DNA of 64,000 nucleotides from positions 50,882 through 114,881 of the forward strand of contig NZ_BAABJZ010000012.1 of the NCBI RefSeq assembly GCF_039543565.1. Direction: 5' to 3'. This stretch comes from Ferrimonas pelagia. GTDB lineage: Bacteria > Pseudomonadota > Gammaproteobacteria > Enterobacterales > Shewanellaceae. Positions within the stretch are counted from its first letter, which is position 1, and every line of letters begins with the position of its first letter. Made by a program: the position numbers and the translations under genes. The notes beneath the pieces are model-generated. The model was not told the origin of the DNA, did no database searches, and saw only the letters and a list, made by a program, of their open reading frames with translations. Positions 25,211 through 34,039 of this stretch are shown in pieces.

Positions 25211-26230
25211 TTAACTTCCTCTTAATGCTGTCATCAGTTGAGCGATGGCGTGCTTGAGTACGGCGGAGCGGTTGGGCGCGCGTAAGGTTGCTAAAACCCA
25301 GGGGCGCAATTGCGGGATCGCAACCAGATCGCAATAGATCTGATTAAACAGATGACCGGGATAAAGTGCCAGCTTTTCCATGAAAAGGTGCAATCGCGTG
25401 CTATCCAGGCCCTGCCAGAGCCGGGCAGCGATGGCGATGATGGCCTCTTGGCTGAGGGTCGGCTCGCTGAGCAGTTGGTCCACCGCTTGCTGCCGGGCCA
25501 GTGGATCGCCAGCGAGGGCGCGCAGGGCGATGAGACGTTCGCTTTCGTCCTGTGCGGTTTGGGCGCGTTGCCACCAGGCAGCGGCGCTCCCGGCGCGCAC
25601 TTGGGTGTGCTCAGTGACGCTGGCCAGTGCCTGCAGCGGGGCCAGTGGCATGCTTAGGATAGCTTGGCGTTCTTCGGCTTCGGTGAGTTGGCTGGCGCGG
25701 CAGGCGTGATCGGCAAACCCTTGCAGACCAAGATGTTGCCACTGGCACCACTCCCCTTGGCCCGTTAGGTAGTGTTGCACCGCTTCATAGTAAACACTGG
25801 CTGGTTGCACTAGCTGCAGCCGAACCTGCGCGTGAAACATGGCCATCTTCTCTTGCGGCGGCGTAAACGTGAAGGGGTTGTTGCTGAGTTTGTCCTGCTG
25901 TTCGGCGGAGAGGGAAGCGGCAGGCTCATGGCCCAGCGCTTCGATCACCATCTGCAGAAACTGGCTGCGCGCGGCGGGGTTGAGGAACCCTTGTTCATCC
26001 AATGGCAGTTTAAGAAACCACACGTAGTGTTGGCGTTCGGCGGATGGCTGCCAGAACACGACACCCAACCAGGCGTGACCTGCGCGGGGCCAAGGGTAGG
26101 CGAGCGTGCCCTCTTCGAACTGGCGAAAGCGGGAGGCAGTAAAGGGAACCACGCGTCGGCCCAGATCAAACACCTGATATTGGGTCCCGGCTTGGGTGAG
26201 GAATTGGTCTAAGGTATTGATGGATTCCAT
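25211..26230 (-). CDS. DUF3549 protein
   Basis: 339 residues. The N-terminal INTLDQFLTQAGTQYQVFDLGRRVVPF is the DUF3549 hallmark, found in Shewanella and Vibrio relatives beside DUF3301 and yqcC. It is cytosolic and helix-rich, with repeat-like helices in the C-terminal half. Function unknown. First gene of a two-gene unit with DUF3301. Confidence 0.85.
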   Translation of the reverse strand: MESINTLDQFLTQAGTQYQVFDLGRRVVPFTASRFRQFEEGTLAYPWPRAGHAWLGVVFWQPSAERQHYVWFLKLPLDEQGFLNPAARSQFLQMVIEALGHEPAASLSAEQQDKLSNNPFTFTPPQEKMAMFHAQVRLQLVQPASVYYEAVQHYLTGQGEWCQWQHLGLQGFADHACRASQLTEAEERQAILSMPLAPLQALASVTEHTQVRAGSAAAWWQRAQTAQDESERLIALRALAGDPLARQQAVDQLLSEPTLSQEAIIAIAARLWQGLDSTRLHLFMEKLALYPGHLFNQIYCDLVAIPQLRPWVLATLRAPNRSAVLKHAIAQLMTALRGS

Positions 26231-26320
26231 GACAGGATCAGCAAAGGGTTTGCGGTATTATAGGGAGGCTGTCGGGCGGATGGTATGATCTAAAGCTCAG
26301 CTTTTTCAACCGGAGACTTT

Positions 26321-26656
26321 ATGCACGATCCCAAGGCCATTGATAAGATCCTTGATGACATTGCAGCGCTGATGCAGCAACTCAAGCTTTGGCAAGCAGG
26401 CTCACCCAGTGCCGAGGCGTTGGCCAGTCAGCAACCCTTCTGTTGCGATACGTTGGCGTTTGAGCAGTGGTTACAGTTTATTCTGTTGCCGCGGATAAAG
26501 GCGCTGCTGAGTGCACAGGCTCCCTTGCCGACTCAGGTGTGTATCTGTCCTATGGCGGAGGAGGCATTTAAGGGCCGAGCAGAATATCGGTCATTGATCG
26601 ATCGTATCGCCGATCTGGATCAGGCGTTATCGGGTAAGCGAGTGCGTGAACAGTGA
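26321..26656 (+). CDS. yqcC: YqcC family protein
   Basis: A 111-residue helical protein of the YqcC (DUF446) family. The KLWQAGSPSAEALASQQPFCCDTLAFEQWLQFILLPR segment and the C-terminal AEEAFKG are typical. The family normally sits directly beside truC; here the truC remnant begins at its stop codon. Its role is unknown. Confidence 0.88.
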   Translation: MHDPKAIDKILDDIAALMQQLKLWQAGSPSAEALASQQPFCCDTLAFEQWLQFILLPRIKALLSAQAPLPTQVCICPMAEEAFKGRAEYRSLIDRIADLDQALSGKRVREQ

Positions 26657-27040
26657 TTGGTGTTACGCTTCGCTGAGCTGTCGATCTCGCTGAGGTGCGG
26701 CCCAAGCACGCGCGATACGCTGATGCAGCTTGAGCCGCAAACCGGCCGTAATCATCCGTTGCTGTGCCTTATGGCCCCTCTGCGCTATCCGATCATTGGT
26801 GACACCACCCAGGGTTCTCGCCAGCATAACAAGTTGTATCGCAATGAATTTGATATCGAGCGGTTATGGCTGAGCGCCAAAGCGCTTGGATCTGCCCACC
26901 CAGTAACGGGCGAGCCGGTGTGGATCGAGTGTGAGCTGGAGCCTGTGTGGCAAGCGTTGCTTCAACGCTTTGAGCGTGCCGCCGGGATCAGCCCTTGGGG
27001 CGACTCAACACCATCGGGGCCTGCTCCCGCTGCTCTGTAA
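26657..27040 (+). pseudogene. truC: Decayed truC (tRNA pseudouridine-65 synthase), C-terminal remnant
   Basis: Only the last third of TruC is left. MQLEPQTGRNHPLLCLMAP, YPIIGDTTQGSRQHNKLYRNEFDIERLWLSAKAL and AHPVTGEPVWIE align to the TruC C-terminus. The catalytic HRLDRxTSG part is absent, removed by a deletion that joins yqcC's stop to this piece. The conserved GR(K/M)HQLRRH string has become GRNHPLLCL, so point decay followed. The frame opens with TTG and no ribosome site. It cannot make an active synthase. Confidence 0.8.
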
Positions 27041-27122
27041 CAAAAAACAGATTGCGTCGAACTCGACGCCGAACGCTGACCTGACGATGGAGGTGTCGAC
27101 GACGTAAGCTGCGCTGCTGCAT
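26988..27122 (-). CDS. Possible 44-residue Arg-rich small protein
   Basis: Antisense to the end of the truC remnant. ATG 27122 has CAGGAG eight bases upstream, an excellent ribosome site, and 44 codons follow to TGA. The product starts MQQRSLRRRHLHRQVSVRRR, with 12 Arg in total. No family is recognised. It could be real, or chance in GC-rich DNA. Confidence 0.3.
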   Translation of the reverse strand: MQQRSLRRRHLHRQVSVRRRVRRNLFFVTEQREQAPMVLSRPKG

Positions 27123-27209
27123 GGGGCGGACTCCTGGATCGGCATATATTGCGCCTTAGGTGTCCTTAAAGTAAGTTGGAAACAACAGGCTTTCAAGTGA
27201 GTAACATCA

Positions 27210-27686
27210 ATGTCATCGTTCTATTTTGTTGCCGGGACGGTTTACGGCGCCGCTGAGCATGTCGCGGAGTGTGTGGCGGACGAGTTGTCGCGTTTAGGTC
27301 ATGAGGTCCAGTGGCTAGAGACTGGACTGGCGACGCGCTTGGCTGAGCCCTCGGAGGCGATCTTATTGGTGATCACGTCCACCACGGGCGCCGGCGATCT
27401 GCCGGACAACGTTGCCAGTGAATTTGCCACATTAAAGCAGCAGGCGCCGTATCTGCCCCATCTGCAATATGGGGTGATCGCGTTGGGCGACAGCAGCTAT
27501 GGCGAGACCTTTTGCGGCGCCGGTCGCGCGTTTGACGCCTTGTTAGCCGATCTGGGCGCGCGCCGGATCGGCGAACGTTTGCAGATCGATGCCATTGAGA
27601 CGCTTGAGCCGGAGCGTGTGGCTTTGGCCTGGCTGCCCGAGTGGCTGTCGGCGGCGGCCGCACAGGCGCCCGCTAAGATCAGCTGA
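27210..27686 (+). CDS. Flavodoxin-like protein (MioC/YqcA type)
   Basis: A 158-residue flavodoxin fold. The FMN phosphate loop is GTVYGAAEHVAE (9-20), the second loop is ITSTTGAGDLPDN, and the third is ALGDSSYGETFCGAGRAFD. It resembles the E. coli YqcA protein, whose gene also neighbours truC. It moves electrons to an unknown partner. Its TGA overlaps the PTS gene's ATG by one base. Confidence 0.88.
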   Translation: MSSFYFVAGTVYGAAEHVAECVADELSRLGHEVQWLETGLATRLAEPSEAILLVITSTTGAGDLPDNVASEFATLKQQAPYLPHLQYGVIALGDSSYGETFCGAGRAFDALLADLGARRIGERLQIDAIETLEPERVALAWLPEWLSAAAAQAPAKIS

Positions 27687-29107
27687 TGCACACCCCTTGG
27701 TTCCATCGGTTGCAACGGATCGGTAAAGCTTTGATGGTTCCGGTTGCGGTCTTGCCGATCGCCGGTCTGTTGGTGGGGCTGGGGACCAGTCCTATCCCCT
27801 TTATTCCCCCCCTATTGGCCCAGTTTCTGCTCGCCGGCGGGGCGGCGGTGTTTGAATTTCTGCCATTGATGTTTGCGGTGGCCGTGGCGCTGACCTTTTG
27901 CCATCAAGATGGCACTGCGGCGCTGGCGGCCGTCACCGGCTATGGTGCGATGCTGGCCGCGATGGCGGTACTGGCGGCGCATTATCAGTGGCCAACCCAG
28001 GCGGTGCTGGGATTTGCCACGCTGAATACCGGAGTGCTCGGTGGGGTGTTGATCGGCTTGGTGACCGGTGTGGTCTACCGTCATTTTCATCAGGTGGCGC
28101 TGCCCGAAGCGTTTGCGTTTTTTTCGGAGCGGCGCTTGGTGCCCTTGATCAATGTGCTGGCGGGGATGTTGCTGGGCGGGATCCTGGCGCTGTTTTGGCC
28201 GTTACTGCAGATGAGCCTAGACCGCTTCTCCGATTGGGCCTTGTATCAGCAGCCGATGTTGGCGTGGGGCTTGTATGGCGTGTTAGAGCGGCTGTTGATC
28301 CCGCTGGGTCTTCACCATATCTGGAACCTGCCGTTTTTCTATGAGATCGGCCAATACGCGGTGCCGCCAGGCGGGGTAATAACCGGTGAGATCCCTCGTT
28401 TTTTGGCGGGTGATCCCGACGCGGGTCATTTGGCGGGAGGCTACCTGATCAAGATGTGGGGGCTGCCGGCGGCCGCGCTGGCGATCTGGCGCTGTGCCGA
28501 ACCGAAACAGCGACGTCAGACCGGCGGGATCATGCTGTCGGCGGCCTTTACCTCCTGGCTGACCGGGGTGACGGAGCCGGTTGAGTTTGCCTTCCTGTTT
28601 GTGGCGCCGCTGTTGTTCCTGTGTCATGCCTTGCTGACGGGCTTGGCCTATATGCTGGTTATTGCTGCCGATGTGCATCATGGGATGGTCTTTTCGCAGG
28701 GGATGGTGGATTTCACCCTGTATCTGCATTTGAGCCGTGGGGCCGAGAACCTGTTGTGGCTGGGGCCAGCGTATGCACTGCTCTACTATGGTCTGTTTCG
28801 CTGGGCGATCCTTCGATTTAGCGTATTGACGCCTGGCCGTACCCGCAAACGTCCGGTGCGGTTTGCCAAGGCTCCGGCCGCATTGGTACTGCAGGCGCTC
28901 GGTGGGGCGGCGAATCTGAAGAGCCTGGACGCCTGCCTGACTCGGTTGCGCCTTTCGTTGTACCACCCAGACCGAATGGATAAGGCGTTGCTGCACAGGT
29001 TGGGAGCCAAGGCGGTGATCCGACATGGTGAAGGGGTTCAGTTGGTCGTGGGGCCGCAGGCGGACCGGATCCGTGAGCGATTACGGCTGGCTGCTGGCTG
29101 GCGATGA
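27686..29107 (+). CDS. PTS glucose/N-acetylglucosamine-family EIICB component
   Basis: A 473-residue membrane permease and phosphotransferase. The IIC domain (1-385) has LMVPVAVLPIAGLLVGLG, PRFLAGDPDAGHLAGGYLIKMWGLP and GVTEPVEFAFLFVAP (the glucose-family ITEPxEF motif). The IIB domain (about 395-473) has phospho-Cys C417 in LKSLDACLTRLRL. There is no IIA domain, so it must use a separate IIA such as Crr. Glucose or GlcNAc are the likely sugars. The ATG overlaps the flavodoxin stop. No terminator is seen before the IS element. Confidence 0.88.
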   Translation: MHTPWFHRLQRIGKALMVPVAVLPIAGLLVGLGTSPIPFIPPLLAQFLLAGGAAVFEFLPLMFAVAVALTFCHQDGTAALAAVTGYGAMLAAMAVLAAHYQWPTQAVLGFATLNTGVLGGVLIGLVTGVVYRHFHQVALPEAFAFFSERRLVPLINVLAGMLLGGILALFWPLLQMSLDRFSDWALYQQPMLAWGLYGVLERLLIPLGLHHIWNLPFFYEIGQYAVPPGGVITGEIPRFLAGDPDAGHLAGGYLIKMWGLPAAALAIWRCAEPKQRRQTGGIMLSAAFTSWLTGVTEPVEFAFLFVAPLLFLCHALLTGLAYMLVIAADVHHGMVFSQGMVDFTLYLHLSRGAENLLWLGPAYALLYYGLFRWAILRFSVLTPGRTRKRPVRFAKAPAALVLQALGGAANLKSLDACLTRLRLSLYHPDRMDKALLHRLGAKAVIRHGEGVQLVVGPQADRIRERLRLAAGWR

Positions 29108-29181
29108 TATAAAAAAACGGCCACCGAAGTGGTAATGCCGATCATTTAAGGATCGTTTGACCGATCTTTTGATGATGTCAG

Positions 29182-29215
29182 AATCTGAGTTCTCATTCAG
29201 GAACTCGGATTTTTT
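29182..29215 (+). promoter_or_regulatory. Terminator-like hairpin directly before the transposase start
   Basis: AATCTGAGTTC (29182-29192), an 8-base loop, GAACTCGGATT (29201-29211), then T residues and the ATG at 29216. No Shine-Dalgarno lies between hairpin and start. Read-through transcripts from outside would fold here, so it should silence impinging transcription of the transposase. Confidence 0.6.
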
Positions 29216-30547
29216 ATGCTTCTCAGTCAAGCTCTCGATACCCTCCATAGCTTCTCCCCTGACAACCTTTCCACCTTGTCCGAGTTGCTCGACCCGAAGT
29301 TGATCGAAGAGTGTCTGCAGGATACCGGGACGGTTACGCTCAGAAAGCGGCGATTGCCGATGGAGCTGATGGTTTGGAGCGTGGTGGGGATGGCGCTGTT
29401 TCGAAATTCGCCGATGTCTCAGGTGGTCAATCAACTGGACATTGTCCTTCCCGGTAAGCGCCCGTTTGTTGCGCCTAGCGCCGTGGTACAAGCCAGACAG
29501 AGACTGGGGGTTGAACCTGTCAAAGCCGTGTTTGAGAAAACCCAAGCCCTGTGGCGCGATAAGACCCCATCACCACACTGGAATGGCTTAACCCTGCTGG
29601 GTGTTGATGGGGTGGTCTGGCGCACACCGGATACGCCGGAAAACAGCCAAGCATTTGCTCGCACTGGCACTAAAACCACCACTTCCGATTACCCACAGCT
29701 CCGTATGGTATGCCAGATGGAACTCACCAGCCACTTAGTGGTGTCCTCGGCCTTTGACTGTATCTCCAACAGCGAAGTGACACTGACCGCAGAGCTGATC
29801 GACAAGACACCGGATCATTCCCTCACGATCTTCGACAAGGGCTTCTATGCCTTGGGCCTCCTACACCGCTGGCAAAAAACGGGAGAGGAGCGCCACTGGA
29901 TGATCCCGTTGAAAAAGGGAGCGCGATATGAAGTGCTCAGAAAGATCAGCTCTGGCCACGAACTGGTAGAACTGCCGATCTCGCCACAAGCGCGGACAAA
30001 GTGGAGTGATGCACCGGCCACCATGACCGCTCGGCTCATCACCAAGATGGTCAACGGCAAGCGTGTTCAGATCCTGACGTCGATGACCGATCCTAAGCGC
30101 TACCCAGCGGCCGATATCGTGGACCTGTATGCCCACCGATGGGAGATCGAACTGGGCTATCGGGAGATGAAACAGCATTTGCTTCACAGCCAGTTGACGG
30201 TCAGAAGCAAGAAGCCGGATACGGTGAAACAGGAGCTATGGGGCGTATTGCTTGCCTACAACTTACTGCGATTTTTGATGGGGCAGATGGCCTATTCACT
30301 GAAGGGGGTTGAGCCTTATCAGATCAGCTTCAAAGGTGCTGCGATCTACTTAATCAGCCAGCTACAGATGTTGCCAATGGTTTCACCGGGAAATATCCCC
30401 CGTGTGATTGGGCAGATCATCGGAATTGCTGCGGCCTTTGTACTGCCAATCCGGCGAGAGCGCCATTACCCTCGAGCTGTGAAGCGTCGCCCCCAGAAAT
30501 ACGCAGTTCGGCGGCCACGAAAGAAAAATGCCAGTCAGCTTAACTGA
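29216..30547 (+). CDS. IS4-family DDE transposase
   Basis: A 443-residue, full-length transposase. The catalytic triad is visible: D131 in LLGVDG, D207 in TIFDKGFY and E312 within the IS4 signature Y305-x2-R308-x3-E312-x6-K319. The N-terminal TLSELLDPKLIEECLQ belongs to the IS4 N-terminal domain. The frame has no break, so it may be active. Its translation start lies behind a hairpin without a ribosome site. Confidence 0.93.
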   Translation: MLLSQALDTLHSFSPDNLSTLSELLDPKLIEECLQDTGTVTLRKRRLPMELMVWSVVGMALFRNSPMSQVVNQLDIVLPGKRPFVAPSAVVQARQRLGVEPVKAVFEKTQALWRDKTPSPHWNGLTLLGVDGVVWRTPDTPENSQAFARTGTKTTTSDYPQLRMVCQMELTSHLVVSSAFDCISNSEVTLTAELIDKTPDHSLTIFDKGFYALGLLHRWQKTGEERHWMIPLKKGARYEVLRKISSGHELVELPISPQARTKWSDAPATMTARLITKMVNGKRVQILTSMTDPKRYPAADIVDLYAHRWEIELGYREMKQHLLHSQLTVRSKKPDTVKQELWGVLLAYNLLRFLMGQMAYSLKGVEPYQISFKGAAIYLISQLQMLPMVSPGNIPRVIGQIIGIAAAFVLPIRRERHYPRAVKRRPQKYAVRRPRKKNASQLN

Positions 30548-30593
30548 CTGGCATTACCACCGAAGTGGCCGTTTGAACTTAGGCTAGCCAGCG

Positions 30594-31418
30594 TTATTCG
30601 GCGCTGCGCAGCAGTTCATTGATCCCGACTTTACCCCGGGTCTTGGCATCGACTTTCTTAACGATGATGGCGGCGTACAGATCACAGGTTCCGCATTTGG
30701 ATGGCAGGGTGCCGGACACGACCACGGAGCCCGCTGGGACGCGACCGTAGTGCACTTCGCCGGTTTCGCGATCGAAAATACGCGTGCTCTGGCCGATGTA
30801 AACGCCCATGGAGATCACCGAGCCTTCCTCCACGATCACGCCTTCAACCACTTCAGAGCGTGCGCCAATAAAGCAGTTGTCTTCGATGATGGTTGGGCTG
30901 GCCTGCAGAGGCTCTAGTACGCCACCAATGCCAACACCGCCAGACAGGTGAACGTTTTTGCCGATCTGGGCGCAGGAGCCGACGGTCGCCCAAGTGTCGA
31001 CCATGGTGCCTTCATCAACGTAGGCACCAATATTCACGTAGGAGGGCATCAACACGGTGTTTTTACCAATAAAAGCACCTTGGCGTACGGACGCCGGCGG
31101 GACCACACGCATGCCTTCGGCACGGAAGCGCGCGTCGTCGTAACCGGCAAATTTCATCGGCACCTTGTCGAAATATTTGGTCTCCGCGCCTTCAACCACT
31201 TGGTTGTCGAATAAGCGGAAAGACAGCAGCACTGCCTTTTTTAGCCATTCATTGACGACCCACTCGCCATCCACTTTTTCGGCCACTCGGGCTTCACCGC
31301 TGTCGAGCATCGCCAGGGCGCGTTTGACGTCGGCGGCCAGATCGCCACAGGCGTTGGATGGGGTGATCTCGGCTCGCTGTTCAAAGGCGGCTTCGATGCG
31401 TGTTTGTAGCTCGGTCAT
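30594..31418 (-). CDS. dapD: 2,3,4,5-tetrahydropyridine-2,6-dicarboxylate N-succinyltransferase
   Basis: 274 residues, the same as E. coli DapD. It succinylates tetrahydrodipicolinate in lysine/meso-DAP synthesis. The C-terminal two-thirds is a left-handed beta helix with hexapeptide repeats (IGKNVHLSGGVGIGGVLEP, IEDNCFIGARSEVVEG). The start at 31418 has AAGGAG upstream. Ends 20 bases from the IS element. Third gene of the map-glnD-dapD run. Confidence 0.97.
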   Translation of the reverse strand: MTELQTRIEAAFEQRAEITPSNACGDLAADVKRALAMLDSGEARVAEKVDGEWVVNEWLKKAVLLSFRLFDNQVVEGAETKYFDKVPMKFAGYDDARFRAEGMRVVPPASVRQGAFIGKNTVLMPSYVNIGAYVDEGTMVDTWATVGSCAQIGKNVHLSGGVGIGGVLEPLQASPTIIEDNCFIGARSEVVEGVIVEEGSVISMGVYIGQSTRIFDRETGEVHYGRVPAGSVVVSGTLPSKCGTCDLYAAIIVKKVDAKTRGKVGINELLRSAE

Positions 31419-31440
31419 TGGATGACTCCTTTGCAATGAT

Positions 31441-34014
31441 TCAATCTTGCTCCAGCGCGTGTTTCAGCGCGGTGCGAAGGGATTCTTGTTGGGCTTGATC
31501 CAGGGCCTGATCCTCCTGCGTTGCCAGCAGGAAGAAGTCTTCGGCTTTCTCGCCGACCGTGGTGATCTTGGCGGCCTTGATCACCACGCCGCATTGTTCA
31601 AAGACCTGGCCGATCTGGGCCAAGATCCCGGCCCGATCCAGCGTCACCAGCTCCATCATGGAGCTGTTCTTGCGATGACTGCTGAGGAATTTGACCTTGG
31701 TGGGGACCGAAAACGAGCGGAGCCGGCGTGGCAAGGCTCGTAGTGGGCGCACCTGAGAATCGTTCCGGCGCAAGGCTTGCAGCAGACTCTTGCGAATGCT
31801 GGCGATGCGGGACGGGTTTTGTACTGGGGTGCCATCATGCTCAAGGATCACAAAGCTGTCCAGTGCAAAGCCGTCCCGGGTGGTGAAGATCTGCGCATCG
31901 TGCACGGAGAGTTGCTTGCCGTCGAGCACCGCCATGACGCGAGTGAATAGGCCCTGGCTGTCCGGGGTGTACACAAACAGCTCGGTGCCACCTCGGGTCA
32001 TGTGCACCGACAACTGCACTTGATGAGGCTCGTCCGGTTGGCTGAGCAGGTGCTCGGCATGCCACTGGATCTGGGCGGGGCTAAAGCGAAGAAAGTAGTC
32101 GGCAGAAAAACGCTGCCACAGACGATCCAAGGCGTCGTTATCCATGCCCTGGCGCACCAGCTGATTGCGCGCTTTGGCCTGGTGCTCCCGGATCCGCGCC
32201 CGGCTGTCGACTGGCACGGCCATGCCATTGAGTAGACGCTCGCGCGTGGCGTGGTACAGCTCGCGCAGCAGTGAGCCTTTCCAGTTATTCCACAGGGTGT
32301 CGTTGGTGGCGCAGATATCGGCCACGGTCAGACAATACAGGTAGGCCAGCTGGGTATGATCTTTGACCTTATTGGCAAACTTCTCGATGACTTCGGGATC
32401 GGTAATGTCTCGACGCTGAGCGGTGACCGACATCAGTAGATGGTGCTCAACCAGCCAGGCGACTAAGCGGCCATCGTGCTCGTTCATGCCGTGTTGCTGA
32501 CAAAAATGCAGCGCATCGACGGCGCCGATCTCACTGTGATCGCCGCCCCGGCCCTTGCCGATATCGTGGAAGATGGCCGCTAACACCAAGAGGCCTTTCT
32601 TCGGTAGCTGATCGATCAGCACACTCCCCAGTGGGAAGATGGTTTTATGCTCAGGGTTGGAGAAGCGATCGATAAACTGCAGCAGTCGATGGGTGTGCTC
32701 ATCGACGGTATAGGCATGAAACAGGTCAAACTGCATCTGGCCGGTGATCTGCTGCCAAGGCTTGAGGTACGCCCCCAAAATGCCGTGGCGGTGCATCAGT
32801 GACAGCGCTTTAAAGCCGTCGGGGTGCTTGAGGATCGCCATAAACAGTTGGCGGCACTCAGGTCGTTCGGACAACGGGGCCTTCAGCTGACGCCTAGCGG
32901 CCCGCAGCAGTCGTAGCGTTGATGCGGAGATGGTGTCGATCTGGGCCGACGCGGTGGCATCAAGAAACAACGCAAGGATGTGTTCGGGACGTTCAAACAC
33001 GTCGTTACTGCGCGCTTCGATAAATCGACCGCGCTGAGAAAAGTGCGTGGTCAGCGGCTGAGCGCCGGGCATCGCACTTTGGCCCAAGGTGGCCTGTTTG
33101 AACAGCAGGAGCAGCATCTGATTGAGTTCGCGCACCGCTCGGACCGTGCGGTAGTAGCGCTTCATTAGCTGCTCGACCGCCAATTGGGTTTCGTCGCTGT
33201 AGCCCATCAGGCCAGCCACGTCGCGTTGATGGTCAAACAGCAGACGGTCTTCGGCCCGGCCGGCAACGGAATGCAGGGCAAAGCGCAGGCGCCACAGGAA
33301 GTCGCGACAGGTGCCCAGCTCTTCCAGCTCCTCTGGGGTCAGATAATCGTGGCTCACCAGCTCCGCGAGGCAGCCGACTTTAAAGTGGCGCAGTGCCACC
33401 CAGGTGATGGTCTGCACATCGCGCAACCCGCCTGGGCAGGATTTGAGGTTGGGCTCGAGATCGAATGGGGTCGAACGCTTGTGCCGGGCCTGCTGCTCTT
33501 CAAATTTGGCTTTGAAAAACTCGGCGCTGGGCCAGAAGTCTGCGGCCTGCACCGCGTGTTGGAGTTGGTGGTAGAGGTGGGGATCACCACACAATACGCG
33601 GGATTCGAGCAGGTTGGTGGCGATGGTGATGTCATCGCGAGCCAGCTCAATGGTTTGCGCGACCGAACGAACGCTGTGGCCGATCTCCAGTTTGCTGTCC
33701 CATAACAGGATGAGCAGATCGCCGAGCCGTTGCTCCAGCTCTGCGCTGAGCTCGGGCTCGGTCAAGACCAGCAAGTCGATGTCTGAGCGTGGATGCAGCT
33801 CGCCACGGCCGTAACCGCCGACGGCGATCAGGGCAACAGGGTGGCCGTCCAAGCCGCCTTGTTGCCACACGTATTGCAGCAAACCATCGATCTGTGCGGC
33901 TCGCGCTCCGAGTAGCACGCCGATGGCTTCGCCTTGTTGAAATTGACTGAGCTGTTGCTGCTCAAGCTCCGCCAGCTGCGCTTTGCAGTGGCGGACCAAC
34001 GCTTGGTTGTCCAT
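31441..34014 (-). CDS. glnD: Bifunctional uridylyltransferase/uridylyl-removing enzyme
   Basis: An 857-residue sensor of glutamine that uridylylates or deuridylylates PII; E. coli GlnD is 890. Domains in order: nucleotidyltransferase with GGYGRGELHPRSDIDLL (D78 and D80 bind metal), an HD domain with IFHDIGKGRGGDHSEIG (about 490), and two C-terminal ACT domains (about 680-857). Between map and dapD, as in E. coli. Confidence 0.96.
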   Translation of the reverse strand: MDNQALVRHCKAQLAELEQQQLSQFQQGEAIGVLLGARAAQIDGLLQYVWQQGGLDGHPVALIAVGGYGRGELHPRSDIDLLVLTEPELSAELEQRLGDLLILLWDSKLEIGHSVRSVAQTIELARDDITIATNLLESRVLCGDPHLYHQLQHAVQAADFWPSAEFFKAKFEEQQARHKRSTPFDLEPNLKSCPGGLRDVQTITWVALRHFKVGCLAELVSHDYLTPEELEELGTCRDFLWRLRFALHSVAGRAEDRLLFDHQRDVAGLMGYSDETQLAVEQLMKRYYRTVRAVRELNQMLLLLFKQATLGQSAMPGAQPLTTHFSQRGRFIEARSNDVFERPEHILALFLDATASAQIDTISASTLRLLRAARRQLKAPLSERPECRQLFMAILKHPDGFKALSLMHRHGILGAYLKPWQQITGQMQFDLFHAYTVDEHTHRLLQFIDRFSNPEHKTIFPLGSVLIDQLPKKGLLVLAAIFHDIGKGRGGDHSEIGAVDALHFCQQHGMNEHDGRLVAWLVEHHLLMSVTAQRRDITDPEVIEKFANKVKDHTQLAYLYCLTVADICATNDTLWNNWKGSLLRELYHATRERLLNGMAVPVDSRARIREHQAKARNQLVRQGMDNDALDRLWQRFSADYFLRFSPAQIQWHAEHLLSQPDEPHQVQLSVHMTRGGTELFVYTPDSQGLFTRVMAVLDGKQLSVHDAQIFTTRDGFALDSFVILEHDGTPVQNPSRIASIRKSLLQALRRNDSQVRPLRALPRRLRSFSVPTKVKFLSSHRKNSSMMELVTLDRAGILAQIGQVFEQCGVVIKAAKITTVGEKAEDFFLLATQEDQALDQAQQESLRTALKHALEQD

Positions 34015-34039
34015 CCGTTGACCTCAATAAATGACCGGC

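Larger units (their letters stand above)
29115..30574 (+). mobile_element. IS4-family insertion sequence, 1460 bp
   Basis: Outer ends are 25-bp inverted repeats at 29115-29139 and 30550-30574, starting AAACGGCCAC and ending GGTAATGCC, with 21 of 25 positions paired. The four mismatches are the CGAA loop of a CCAC-CGAA-GTGG palindrome that keeps the same orientation at both ends. One transposase gene fills the element. The flanks (gatataaa / gaacttag) show no target-site duplication. It sits between the PTS gene and dapD, both intact. Confidence 0.88.
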
